Under the pieces are notes generated by a model. The model searched no databases, had not been told where the DNA came from, and saw only the letters and a list, made by a program, of their open reading frames with translations. Shown here piece after piece: positions 26,420 to 34,820 of a stretch of 40,058 nt of DNA. The position numbers and the translations under genes are program-made. Origin of the DNA: CAMPJM01 sp964440915 (GTDB lineage: Bacteria; Bacteroidota; Bacteroidia; Cytophagales; Cyclobacteriaceae); assembly GCA_964440915.1 (NCBI GenBank), contig CAYTTV010000032.1, positions 1-40,058 of the forward strand. The letters run 5' to 3'. Every line of letters begins with the position of its first letter. The stretch's first letter is position 1.

Positions 26420-28210
26420 TTACTCCTCTACGACTTCATTTCTTTGTAGTTGTTTATGGTATAGCTCTTTGTATACTCCATTCATGGCCAACAGGTCATT
26501 ATGGCTACCTTGCTCAATAATGCGTCCCTCATCGAGCACTAATATTTTATCCGCGAGCTTGGCCGAAGATACTCTATGCGAAATAATGATGCTTGTCCTA
26601 CCTTCCATTATTTTTTTAAGGCTATTCAGAATAGCGTTTTCTGTTTTTGTATCAACGGCAGAAAGAGCATCGTCTAAAATCACAATCTTAGGGTTTCGAA
26701 CAATTGCCCTGGCGATAGAAACTCGCTGTTTTTGCCCGCCCGACAGGGTAATGCCCCTTTCTCCTAACCGGGTTTCAAATCCTTGAGGGAAGCGCTGTAT
26801 GTTTTCATATACATCTGCATCTTTGGCAGCTTGTATGATTTGTTCTTTAGTCAGACCTGTGCTCCCAAATGCGATATTGTTCCATATAGAATCAGAGAAA
26901 AGAAATACATCTTGAGGCACATAACCGATCTGGCCCCTCAAGTTGGAGAGGTTATATTCTTTTATATCTCTTCCGTCAATACTTACGTTGCCTGTGGTTG
27001 TATTGTACATCCGCAAAATGAGGTTTCCGATAGTGGTTTTACCCGAACCTGTGGTGCCTATTATGGCAACCGACTCTCCAGGCTTTACTTCAAAAGAAAC
27101 ATTGACCAATGCTTTAGTGCCAGAATCAGGGTATACAAAACCTACTTGATCGAAAACAATATGCCCTGCAATCTCCTTTTCCAAATTCTTTGAAGATACA
27201 ATATCGTTTTTAGTCTTGAGCAACTCATTGATTCGGGCTTGAGAAGCTGCTGCACGCTGAACAAGACTGGTAACCCATCCCAGAGAAGTGACAGGCCAGG
27301 TAAGTAGGTTGACGTAAATAATAAACTCAGCAATATTACCCGCAGTGATAGCGCCCTTGAAGATTTCAAGTCCGCCAATATAAACGGTGAGTATCACGCT
27401 AAGGCCAATCAAGGCCACGATAAGCGGATGAAATAGTGCGTTTACAAAAGTCAGTTGAATCGATTTGTCTTTATAATCATTGCTTTCGATGGAGAACTTT
27501 CTTGATGAATCTTCTTCTCTCACAAACGCCTTTAGAACCCGTATGCCAGAAAATGCCTCCTGCACGAACGTAGATAATCCAGAAAGGCTTTTTTGTATTT
27601 CCATAGATCTTTTGTTGATGAGATCATGCACAAAATAAATGCTCACAGACAAAAGGGGCAGCGGAATAAGGGAATATAATGTCAGCCGGGTATTGATCGA
27701 AAACATAATAGGAATTACCATGGCAAAAAGGGTGAACACATTGATACCATACATGATAGCAGGCCCCAGATACATCCTTACCCTGCTCACATCTTCCGAT
27801 ATCCTCGCCATCAAGTCTCCCGTATTGTTCCTTCTATAGAAACTCAACGGAAGTGCCTGATAATGTTGGTAAATCTCATTTTTCAAGTCAAATTCGATAT
27901 GGCGCGACATGGTAATGATCGTTTGCCTCACAAGAAAAAGGAAAACGCCCCTTAGGAGCGCCATTGCCAAGATTATAGTACCGTAAAAAAAAATACTGCT
28001 ACCGAAAGACTTATAGATAACCGTCTGGGCTTCGAATCCACCGAACAGTCTGTACAATGCAATGTTCTCCTGAATGAGGTTAAAAGCATAACGTACTATT
28101 TGGGCAGGAAATATGGCAAATATGTTGGAAATAATAATAAATATTGTACCTAATATGAGGTGGTACTTGTACTTAAGCAAATACTTATTTAAATATTGAA
28201 GTTCCTTCAC
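26420..28210 (-). CDS. ABC exporter, fused permease and ATPase (MsbA/MDR type)
   Basis: A half-size exporter of 596 residues that would dimerise in the inner membrane; lipid A, lipids or drugs are possible cargo. The first codon is GTG at 28210. Six membrane helices fill about residues 15-300; the ATPase domain follows with Walker A GTTGSGKTT near residue 385, the Q-loop YVPQDVFLF, signature LSGGQKQR, Walker B IVILDDALSA and the switch histidine in SHRVS. All catalytic residues are present. It is divergent from nusB, separated by 274 bases. Neither lipid A genes nor drug-related genes are near, so the cargo is open. Confidence 0.93.
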   Translation of the reverse strand: MKELQYLNKYLLKYKYHLILGTIFIIISNIFAIFPAQIVRYAFNLIQENIALYRLFGGFEAQTVIYKSFGSSIFFYGTIILAMALLRGVFLFLVRQTIITMSRHIEFDLKNEIYQHYQALPLSFYRRNNTGDLMARISEDVSRVRMYLGPAIMYGINVFTLFAMVIPIMFSINTRLTLYSLIPLPLLSVSIYFVHDLINKRSMEIQKSLSGLSTFVQEAFSGIRVLKAFVREEDSSRKFSIESNDYKDKSIQLTFVNALFHPLIVALIGLSVILTVYIGGLEIFKGAITAGNIAEFIIYVNLLTWPVTSLGWVTSLVQRAAASQARINELLKTKNDIVSSKNLEKEIAGHIVFDQVGFVYPDSGTKALVNVSFEVKPGESVAIIGTTGSGKTTIGNLILRMYNTTTGNVSIDGRDIKEYNLSNLRGQIGYVPQDVFLFSDSIWNNIAFGSTGLTKEQIIQAAKDADVYENIQRFPQGFETRLGERGITLSGGQKQRVSIARAIVRNPKIVILDDALSAVDTKTENAILNSLKKIMEGRTSIIISHRVSSAKLADKILVLDEGRIIEQGSHNDLLAMNGVYKELYHKQLQRNEVVEE

Positions 28211-28289
28211 AGTGCCTATTAAAACGTTTTTACCTTTATCGCGTTCTTTTATATTTCCCTAAACTTGAAATAAAGTGCTGAAAAAAAAG

Positions 28290-28297
28290 TATTTTTG
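28290..28297 (+). promoter_or_regulatory. -7 promoter box upstream of nusB
   Basis: TATTTTTG followed by C is an exact TAnnTTTGC. A TTG lies 22 bases upstream (28265-28267), slightly far. The box is about 190 bases before the nusB start, so a long leader would result. Confidence 0.45.
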
Positions 28298-28484
28298 CGA
28301 TATTTTAAAGCAAAGTTAAGGAGATATTGTTGTTTTAAAGAGAAAATAAAAGCCTAGTTTCCATGAACCGGAGTTTTTTGAATGCCCTTTATGGAAAAGG
28401 CCGATACATATTTATTATTTAAGTTAAACCGAAATCGTATTGTTTGCCATTGGCAAGCTTATCCGTTCTTTCAAATTTTGATTA

Positions 28485-29663
28485 ATGCTGAACAGAAGAT
28501 CATTACGCATCAAGGCAATGCAGGCTATGTACGCTTTTAAACAAAGCAAAGAGTCTAACTATTACATTGCACAGGACCTCATTAAAGAGACTTTTCTTCC
28601 AGACCTCAACTCCATGGAGGTGCAGGACAAGGAGCAGTTGGATAAAAAGAAAAACCAAGCAATAGAATTGTTCAGGGCCTATTACCATGCTGACCATGTT
28701 GGGATTGAAAAAGGGATAGAAAAAGACGTGTACCAGTCTGCTACAGACGCACTGCTACATTATAGAAATCAAGTAAATAAAGATGTAGAATCTTATAGAA
28801 AGCGGATGCTAGCCGAAACAGAAAAGATCTACGATCACTATCTATCACTTTTGTTGCTTCCAGTAGAGTGGGCAGAACAGGCCAAAGCTGACCATGAGCG
28901 AAAAAGCTTGATCACTGGTCAAGCACAGCCGGTCGGGCCTTTGAACCTTTATCATAATAAGGTTATTGAACGACTGGTGAACAGCAAGCCGTTGAAGATA
29001 GAATCTATCAAGAGAAACGTAGATTGGACAGAGCACAGGGATAAAATGCGGCAATGGTTTAGAGACATTGTAAAGAAAGACCCTGTTTATGAAGAATATA
29101 TCACGGTAAAGCATCCTTCTTTCCAGGAAGACAAGCAAGTGCTGCTGCACCTAGTAAAAAACATTATCTTTAAAAGTGAACCTTTACAGGCATTTTGGGA
29201 CGAGGTAGATATCTCTTGGGCGGAAAACAAGGCTATCTTGAAAAGCATGATCGTGAAAACAATAAAGACGATTGATGAAGAGGGGATAGACAGTGAGCCA
29301 GAACTGATGGAACTCTCGAGCAATTGGGAAGATGATAGGGAGTTTTTTGAAGCGCTATTTGTAAAATGCATCAGGCATGATGATCAATATGAAGCTTTGA
29401 TTGCAAAAAAAGCCAAAAACTGGGATGTGGAGCGGATTGCTGCCACAGACAAAATAATTTTGTGCATGGCACTTTGTGAAATGATGAATTTCCCTAGTAT
29501 CCCCGTAAAGGTTACTATAAATGAATATATCGATATCTCAAAAATATACAGCACCCCTAAGAGCAAGCAGTTTGTAAATGGCATTCTGGATGTTTTGGCT
29601 GAGGAACTTCTAGAGGAAGGCCTCATCAAGAAGAGCGGTAGAGGATTAATTGATAACAAGTAA
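28485..29663 (+). CDS. nusB: transcription antitermination factor NusB (long Bacteroidetes form)
   Basis: NusB binds boxA RNA with NusE/S10 and supports rRNA transcription. The protein has 392 residues, while the classic factor has about 140; the NusB fold is in the C-terminal third, where WDVERIAATDKIILCMALCEMMNFPSIPVKVTINEYIDISK and FVNGILDVLAEEL are clear family blocks. The N-terminus RRSLRIKAMQAMYAFKQS also matches the start of NusB, so the classical fold is split by a long helical insert of about 240 residues rich in Lys and Glu. Such long versions are normal in Bacteroidetes. First gene of the nusB-to-coaE block. Confidence 0.92.
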   Translation: MLNRRSLRIKAMQAMYAFKQSKESNYYIAQDLIKETFLPDLNSMEVQDKEQLDKKKNQAIELFRAYYHADHVGIEKGIEKDVYQSATDALLHYRNQVNKDVESYRKRMLAETEKIYDHYLSLLLLPVEWAEQAKADHERKSLITGQAQPVGPLNLYHNKVIERLVNSKPLKIESIKRNVDWTEHRDKMRQWFRDIVKKDPVYEEYITVKHPSFQEDKQVLLHLVKNIIFKSEPLQAFWDEVDISWAENKAILKSMIVKTIKTIDEEGIDSEPELMELSSNWEDDREFFEALFVKCIRHDDQYEALIAKKAKNWDVERIAATDKIILCMALCEMMNFPSIPVKVTINEYIDISKIYSTPKSKQFVNGILDVLAEELLEEGLIKKSGRGLIDNK

Positions 29664-29745
29664 AATTGACACAACGAAAACCGATATTTCCTGAATACAC
29701 AAAACTTTGATAAATTTAGCGGATTGATAATATAGCAATAAAATA

Positions 29746-30045
29746 ATGAAAAAGACCCTAAGCAATATCCTGATTTTTATTACGGCAGCCTCTGCCGGCA
29801 CTTTATTGGGCATCTTATATGCTCCTGATAAAGGCTCTAACACACGTGATAAGCTAACCTATCGTTTGGACAAGCTCAGAAGGAGGCTAGAAGATCTGGT
29901 AGAAGAGATCATGCAGGGGAAGGAGTTATACCACAGCGAAGCAAAGTCTGAAGGACAGAAAGTCATCAGCGAGGCGAGAGAAAAGGCGGAGAAATTGCTT
30001 GACGATGTTGAGAATTTGATTGGTCAGATAAAAGACAAACAGTAA
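29746..30045 (+). CDS. YtxH-domain small membrane protein
   Basis: A 99-residue protein with one N-terminal membrane helix (residues about 5-26) ending in GILYAPDKGSNTRDKL, the hallmark of the YtxH family (YAP-x-x-G, then a Thr/Arg/Lys stretch). The rest is a charged helix likely to form a coiled coil. In Bacillus, YtxH is a general stress protein of unknown role. It lies 82 bases after nusB on the same strand and 71 bases before the isocitrate dehydrogenase gene. Confidence 0.85.
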   Translation: MKKTLSNILIFITAASAGTLLGILYAPDKGSNTRDKLTYRLDKLRRRLEDLVEEIMQGKELYHSEAKSEGQKVISEAREKAEKLLDDVENLIGQIKDKQ

Positions 30046-30116
30046 GTATTGAAGCTTTACCGCCCTATCTGACAATCGCACGCTTCTATATTACACATAA
30101 CTGAACAACAATTCAT

Positions 30117-31115
30117 ATGAGGAAAATTACGTTAATAGAAGGAGATGGTATTGGACCAGAGATTACTGAGGCGGTAAAGGCGATATTTGCAGCTGCTGAA
30201 GTACCGATAGTGTGGGAGGAGGAGAATGCAGGAGAATCTACCTTGGCATCTAAAGGGGAGCTAATCCCGACCGCTTTGATAGAATCCATCCAAAGAAACA
30301 AAGTGGCGCTAAAAGGCCCTATTGCTACACCGATTGGGGAAGGTTTCAAGAGCGTAAATGTGCACTTGAGGCAAATGTTTGATTTATATCAAAATATGCG
30401 TCCCTGCCTATCTCAACCGGGCCTCGCTACTCGCTTCACAAATGTAGACGTGGTGCTTTTTCGTGAGAACACAGAGGGTCTATATTCAGGTCTTGAATTT
30501 TATGACGAGCGCCTAGGCATTTCTGACTCAATAGCTCGCGTAACGAAAAGCGGCTGTATGAAAATCGTGAGGGCTGCATTTGCCTACGCCCGAAAGTACA
30601 ATAGAAAGAAAATTACCTTAGTACATAAAGCCAATATCCTAAAAAGCGCTGGAAAGTTATTTATAGATGCTGGCTATACCGTGGCAAAAGACTACCCAGA
30701 GATCGTTTTTGAGGACAAGATTATCGATAATATGTGCATGCAGTTGGTTATAAGGCCAGAAGAATATGACGTGATCGTAACCACCAATCTCTTTGGCGAT
30801 ATCATTTCTGACCTTTGTGCTGGCTTAATAGGCGGGCTGGGGGTTGTAGCAGGTGCCAATATTGGAGATGATGTAGCCATATATGAGGCAGTACATGGAA
30901 CCGCACCTGATATTGCGGGGCAAAATAAAGCCAACCCAACAGCATTGCTAAAGTCAGCCATACTCATGCTTCACCATATTGGCCTTCAAGAATATGCGGT
31001 GACCATAGAAAATGCCCTTAGTAAGACACTCAGCGATCCAGATAAACGGACGGCAGACCTAGGAGGCAAAGCCGGCACAAAAGAGTTTGCTGAAAATGTA
31101 ATAGCTAACTTGTAA
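30117..31115 (+). CDS. NAD-type isocitrate dehydrogenase
   Basis: A 332-residue beta-decarboxylating dehydrogenase converting isocitrate to 2-oxoglutarate in the citric acid cycle. The N-terminus ITLIEGDGIGPEI is the family start; SVNVHLRQMFDLYQNMRP is the substrate loop, RENTEGLYSGLEF marks the isocitrate type, and IISDLCAGLIGGLGVVAGANIG plus EAVHGTAPDIAG form the cofactor site. Isopropylmalate dehydrogenase is less likely because the loop carries S-V-N-x-x-L-R as in isocitrate enzymes. The adenosine-binding loop after GTAPDIAG (QNKANP) fits NAD. It sits inside the nusB-to-coaE block between ytxH and a promoter-like box. Confidence 0.88.
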   Translation: MRKITLIEGDGIGPEITEAVKAIFAAAEVPIVWEEENAGESTLASKGELIPTALIESIQRNKVALKGPIATPIGEGFKSVNVHLRQMFDLYQNMRPCLSQPGLATRFTNVDVVLFRENTEGLYSGLEFYDERLGISDSIARVTKSGCMKIVRAAFAYARKYNRKKITLVHKANILKSAGKLFIDAGYTVAKDYPEIVFEDKIIDNMCMQLVIRPEEYDVIVTTNLFGDIISDLCAGLIGGLGVVAGANIGDDVAIYEAVHGTAPDIAGQNKANPTALLKSAILMLHHIGLQEYAVTIENALSKTLSDPDKRTADLGGKAGTKEFAENVIANL

Positions 31116-31143
31116 TAGCAAACTTTTTTAAGCCAATAATTCT

Positions 31144-31151
31144 TAATTTTG
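31144..31151 (+). promoter_or_regulatory. -7 promoter box for the DUF1573-yajC-ybbR-coaE genes
   Basis: TAATTTTG followed by C is an exact TAnnTTTGC box, 28 bases before the DUF1573 start codon and after the end of the isocitrate dehydrogenase gene. TTTT stands at about 16 bases upstream. It splits the block into at least two transcripts. Confidence 0.5.
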
Positions 31152-31179
31152 CATAATTGAAAACAAATATAACAGTATA

Positions 31180-31707
31180 ATGAAGAGCACTATAGTAAAA
31201 ATATTCGGAGTCTTATTTATGATGGTCTTTTTTGGTTGCACCGGCGACCTTGAAAAGCGAGTATCTAGTTTAGAAAGAAGAATGGTAGAATTGGAGAACA
31301 GATCACCATCACAAAACATAGGACAACCCCAAACTGTGCAGCCTACAAGCAGCGCAGCTCCAGCTGCCGAGCCAAAGCCTGATGGCCCATTACCTGCCTT
31401 CACTTTCGAAGAAACATCTCATGACTTTGGATCATTGCAAGAAGGTGACATAGTCAACCATACATTTAAATTCACTAATACAGGCGATGCGCCTTTGATT
31501 ATTCAAAACGCCTCTGCTTCGTGCGGCTGTACTGTCCCCAGCTACCCTAAGCAGCCTATCCCAACAGGAGGAACTGGCGAGATTGTCGTCGAATTTAACA
31601 GTAACAGAAACGTTGGCGTTCAAAACAAAACGGTTACCATCACAGCAAATACTTATCCATCACAGACCAAGTTAAACATAAAAAGTGTGGTGGCCGCTAA
31701 AAACTAG
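31180..31707 (+). CDS. DUF1573 lipoprotein
   Basis: A 175-residue exported protein. Lipobox MVFFGC puts the lipid cysteine at about residue 20. Residues 22-45 (LEKRVSSLERRMVELENR) form a short coiled coil, followed by a Pro/Ala/Ser-rich linker and one DUF1573 immunoglobulin-like domain: FTFEETSHDFGSLQEGDIV, TFKFTNTGDAPLII, then ASCGCTVPSYPKQPI with the paired cysteines. DUF1573 domains are very common in Bacteroidetes and have no firm function. It is 87 bases before yajC. Confidence 0.88.
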   Translation: MKSTIVKIFGVLFMMVFFGCTGDLEKRVSSLERRMVELENRSPSQNIGQPQTVQPTSSAAPAAEPKPDGPLPAFTFEETSHDFGSLQEGDIVNHTFKFTNTGDAPLIIQNASASCGCTVPSYPKQPIPTGGTGEIVVEFNSNRNVGVQNKTVTITANTYPSQTKLNIKSVVAAKN

Positions 31708-31794
31708 TTAGAAACCGGTGGCCTTACCAGAAAGGATGCCTGCCATTTATTATCTAGGGAAGTAAGATTTAATGACATAAACCAATTAAAACAT

Positions 31795-32097
31795 ATGCTG
31801 AATTTCATTTTATTACAAGCCGGAGGACCGGAGAGTTACATCAATATCATTTTCCTTATCGGTATAGGTATCGTCATATACTTTTTTATGATCAGACCTC
31901 AGCAGAAAAAGCAAAAAGACCATAAAAACTTCATTGAGAATATCAAGAAAGGCGATATGGTAGTGACTATCGGGGGCATTCATGCCAAAGTATTTGCGGT
32001 AGAAGATGCTGTTGTGATTCTTGAAGTGGATAAAGGCATAAAAGTAAAATTTGAGAAGTCATCAATCTCTTTAGAGGCAAGCAAGCAGTATGCATAA
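31795..32097 (+). CDS. yajC: preprotein translocase accessory subunit YajC
   Basis: A 100-residue inner-membrane protein associated with SecDF and the SecYEG translocon. One helix covers about residues 16-35, followed by FMIRPQQKKQKDHKNF, the classical YajC mark, and the soluble segment IKKGDMVVTIGGIHAKV. Length and order match the family. secD and secF are not in the window. The ybbR-like gene starts 22 bases downstream. Confidence 0.95.
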   Translation: MLNFILLQAGGPESYINIIFLIGIGIVIYFFMIRPQQKKQKDHKNFIENIKKGDMVVTIGGIHAKVFAVEDAVVILEVDKGIKVKFEKSSISLEASKQYA

Positions 32098-32119
32098 ATA
32101 TGTATAAGGGAGACAGGCT

Positions 32120-33094
32120 GTGAAAAGAGTTAAAGAAGTTCTTTTATGGATTCGAGGCCTATTTTCGCCTACCAAGAAAGAAAACTGGAGGGTGGTCATG
32201 CTATGTCTATTAGCAGCAACCACCTTCTGGCTTCTAAATGCCCTTAACAAACGCTATACGACTAAAATCAGCTATCCTATTGAATTTTTAGTGGATAATC
32301 CCAATGCAGTAGTAGTAGTACAAGAGTTGCCTTCCAAAGTCGAAATAGACGTTTCGGGAGGCGGATGGAACCTGCTCAGAAGAACCATCTGGTTCAACGT
32401 AAGCCCATTGGCTATCCCCCTGAATAATCCTACGGAAGTTAAATATATCCCGAGTTCTTCCCTTGTGCCATTGATTTCCGAACAATTGAGTGACATAAGC
32501 CTTAACTATGTCATTACAGACACTTTAAAAATTGACATTGAAGCCAAAGTGTCGAAAACGGCTCACCTCCGAATTGATAGTGGGAGCATCAATCTCGCCC
32601 CCTCGTTCAGGATGATGAGTGAGATTGTAATAAATCCTGACACTGTAACCTTTGTAGGACCATCCTCCATAATCTACGCCATACCCGATACGGTTTATTT
32701 GACTTTGCCAGACCGTATCGCTACTGATTTCAATGAAAATATTAGCATAATTGGAGTAGAATCAAACTTGGTCAGCCATGCTCCTCAAGAAGTCAATGTG
32801 CGTTTTGAAGTGGCATCTTTCTTACGACAAACCACTGTTGTGGATGTTAAACCAATGAACTTTCCAGCAGATTCAAGCATGGTGCTCTTAGACCGAAAAG
32901 TAGAAGTCATCTATACAGTCCAAGATGAAATGGCGGGCGCTATCAATGAAGAGGACTTTAACATTTTGGCCGATTTCAACAGATTTGATAGAGCAGATTC
33001 GACGATTACACCGATCTTAGACAGCAACCCTGACTTTATCCTTGATTTAAAAATAAATCCTGAAAAGTTGCGGGTAGAAGAAGTAATGCCATGA
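32120..33094 (+). CDS. YbbR/CdaR-like protein
   Basis: A 324-residue protein with one membrane anchor near residues 23-40 (CLLAATTFWLLNALNK) and a long extracytoplasmic part made of YbbR repeats, seen as repeated beta segments such as YPIEFLVDNPNAVVVVQELPSKVEIDVSG and DTVTFVGPSSIIYAIPDTV. In Firmicutes, CdaR controls the cyclic-di-AMP cyclase CdaA; in Bacteroidetes the role of such proteins is not shown. The start is GTG at 32120. Its end overlaps the coaE start by four bases (ATGA). Confidence 0.85.
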   Translation: MKRVKEVLLWIRGLFSPTKKENWRVVMLCLLAATTFWLLNALNKRYTTKISYPIEFLVDNPNAVVVVQELPSKVEIDVSGGGWNLLRRTIWFNVSPLAIPLNNPTEVKYIPSSSLVPLISEQLSDISLNYVITDTLKIDIEAKVSKTAHLRIDSGSINLAPSFRMMSEIVINPDTVTFVGPSSIIYAIPDTVYLTLPDRIATDFNENISIIGVESNLVSHAPQEVNVRFEVASFLRQTTVVDVKPMNFPADSSMVLLDRKVEVIYTVQDEMAGAINEEDFNILADFNRFDRADSTITPILDSNPDFILDLKINPEKLRVEEVMP

Positions 33095-33690
33095 CGCTTC
33101 AGGTAGGCATTACCGGTGGAATAGGGTCTGGCAAGAGCATCGTTGCCAAAATATTCTCCTTATTAGGCATACCCATATACGATGCCGATACGGAAGCGAA
33201 AAAACTTATGGCCACAGATAAAGAACTGATGGCAGCTATCAGGCAAGCATTTGGAGAAGAGGCATATGACAAAGAAGGGAACCTTAATAGAGCTTATCTC
33301 TCCCACCATGTGTTCAATGATACTGAGAATACTAATTTGCTCAACAGCATCGTCCATCCCCGGGTAGGCAATCATTACCAAAAATGGACCGAACGTCACG
33401 CTAAATCTCCATATGTTATCAAAGAAGCTGCATTAATCTACGAGTCGGGCTCATACAAGCAGCTCGATAAGGTGATTGCTGTTTTCGCTCCTAAAGCTAT
33501 ACGGATTGCCCGAACGTTAAAACGCGACCCTCAAAGAACCCAGAAGGACGTGGAAGCCATCATCGACAAACAGTGGGACGATGCTATAAAATTGGAAAGG
33601 GCTGATCATGTTATCATTAATGACGATTCTCAGTTGGTAATCCCTCAAGTACTGTCGTTAGACAAAATCTTTAGGCAAAAAAACCATTAA
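33091..33690 (+). CDS. coaE: dephospho-CoA kinase
   Basis: Final step of coenzyme A synthesis, phosphorylating dephospho-CoA with ATP. The 199-residue protein has the P-loop GITGGIGSGKS at residues 6-16, DADTEAKKLM in the CoA-binding part, HPRV in the lid and the usual C-terminal helix region with RDPQRTQKDVEAIIDKQ. Its ATG overlaps the ybbR stop (ATGA), so translation is coupled. The stop codon shares a TTAA with the stop of the opposite-strand gene, so the two coding regions meet tail to tail. Confidence 0.95.
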   Translation: MTLQVGITGGIGSGKSIVAKIFSLLGIPIYDADTEAKKLMATDKELMAAIRQAFGEEAYDKEGNLNRAYLSHHVFNDTENTNLLNSIVHPRVGNHYQKWTERHAKSPYVIKEAALIYESGSYKQLDKVIAVFAPKAIRIARTLKRDPQRTQKDVEAIIDKQWDDAIKLERADHVIINDDSQLVIPQVLSLDKIFRQKNH

Positions 33691-33953
33691 TTTTTATTGG
33701 AAGAGTAATCAACAGGCAGATTAATTTGGTCTGCGTAAAAGTTTACCCTCGAGCTTGAACCATCCATAGGCACTATTTTCTCGATCTTGTCTAGTTTATG
33801 ATTATAGAATACCTCTACATAAAAGTTGTAAAGCAAATAAAGGTTCACTTTATAACCATAGTACCGGATATCGAGAACAAAAGTGCCTTCCATATACAAT
33901 AATTTGATTTTCTTCTCTAAAGGAAAGTTGTTAAAGTCTCTACAAGAAATCAT
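33687..33953 (-). CDS. small orphan protein, paralogue of the 18651-18926 gene
   Basis: An 88-residue soluble protein, without cysteines after residue 4 or a signal peptide, rich in Tyr, Phe, Asn and Leu. It shares with the 91-residue gene at 18651-18926 a common order of residues: D-F near the start, F-P-L-E-K, E-G-x-F-V, a Tyr pair, V-N-L-Y-L-L-Y-N-F-Y-V-E-V-F-Y (compare V-E-L-Y-A-L-N-N-F-F-V-E-I-W-F). After this block the two diverge. It converges with coaE, and its stop codon overlaps the coaE stop in TTAA. Function unknown. Confidence 0.72.
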   Translation of the reverse strand: MISCRDFNNFPLEKKIKLLYMEGTFVLDIRYYGYKVNLYLLYNFYVEVFYNHKLDKIEKIVPMDGSSSRVNFYADQINLPVDYSSNKN

Positions 33954-34313
33954 AGCGTAATATCAGTCTCCAATCTAATCCTCAATATACGGTGATTTAA
34001 CCTTAGCTATTGCCTTTGCAATTGATTATTTATGAAGTGTCGTTTTAAATTTAAAATATTAAATCCGAGACCAGAAAATTGCAATATGGTGTTGGTTGAA
34101 GCCAGCTTAGAAGACACACGCTATAACATCCATTCTGTATGTGAAGGAGCACAATTTTTCAGACGATTCCATTCCACATTATGAATAAGTTTTCTACATT
34201 TAGATGCCTTGAAGGCACACAACCTCAGTGTTATAAGAGTGAGTTGCCAATGCTTACTGTCCAGGCTATAACTTTGATCTAAGTCCTTTGCCAAACCTTT
34301 TAATTTGATTCAC
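33954..34313. other. intergenic region without recognisable content
   Basis: About 360 AT-rich bases between the orphan gene and the truncated MFS gene. No gene, terminator, exact promoter box or repeat was found by eye; a weak TAGATTGG box faces the orphan gene. Confidence 0.4.
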
Positions 34314-34820
34314 ATGAGTGATCCTAGCATAAAAGTGTCAATAGGAAAGTACCGTTGGAGAATTGTAGCACTCCTGTTTTTTGCGACCACCATCAATTAC
34401 ATTGATAGGCAAGTCTTAGGGATTCTCAAACCATTTCTTGAACAAGATATGGGTTGGACCGAAATTGATTACAGCAAAATGGTGGCCGCCTTTCAAGCAG
34501 CCTATGCTTTGGGCTACCTGTTCATGGGCTGGTTGATGGACAAGGTGGGCACTAGGATAGGGTTTGTCATAGCCATAACGATATGGAGCATCGCATCCGT
34601 AGCACATGCAGGAGCTAGGTCGGTGTTGGGCTTTGTCATGGCAAGATTTGCCTTGGGACTTGGTGAGGCGGGCAACTTTCCCGGTTGTATAAAGGCAGTG
34701 ACTGAATGGTTTCCCAAGAAAGAGCGGTCTTTTGCTACGGGCATCTTCAATGCTGGGTCAAACATCGGGGCAATTGCCGCAACATATGAGCCTCTAACAT
34801 TGAAAGCAACTGGCGCATAA
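34314..34820 (+). pseudogene. truncated MFS transporter (hexuronate/ExuT-like), N-terminal part only
   Basis: The reading frame from the ATG at 34314 (the frame opens at a TTG at 34305) codes for 168 residues of an anion:cation symporter in the ExuT/GudP branch: WRIVALLFFATTINYIDRQVLG, the A-like motif GWLMDKVGTRIGF and GLGEAGNFPGCIKAVTEWFP are clear family marks. At GSNIGAIA the match stops, and the frame ends after an unrelated tail (ATYEPLTLKATGA). About 60% of the carrier, including the last six or more helices, is missing. No continuing frame was found in either other phase, so it is a deletion or rearrangement, not a simple frameshift. The protein cannot be a working transporter. Confidence 0.8.

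Noticed and set aside
26783..27193. A 136-codon plus-strand frame inside the ABC exporter gene.
   Set aside because: It lies antisense to the Walker A and Q-loop region, with a cysteine- and aromatic-rich sequence typical of shadow frames.
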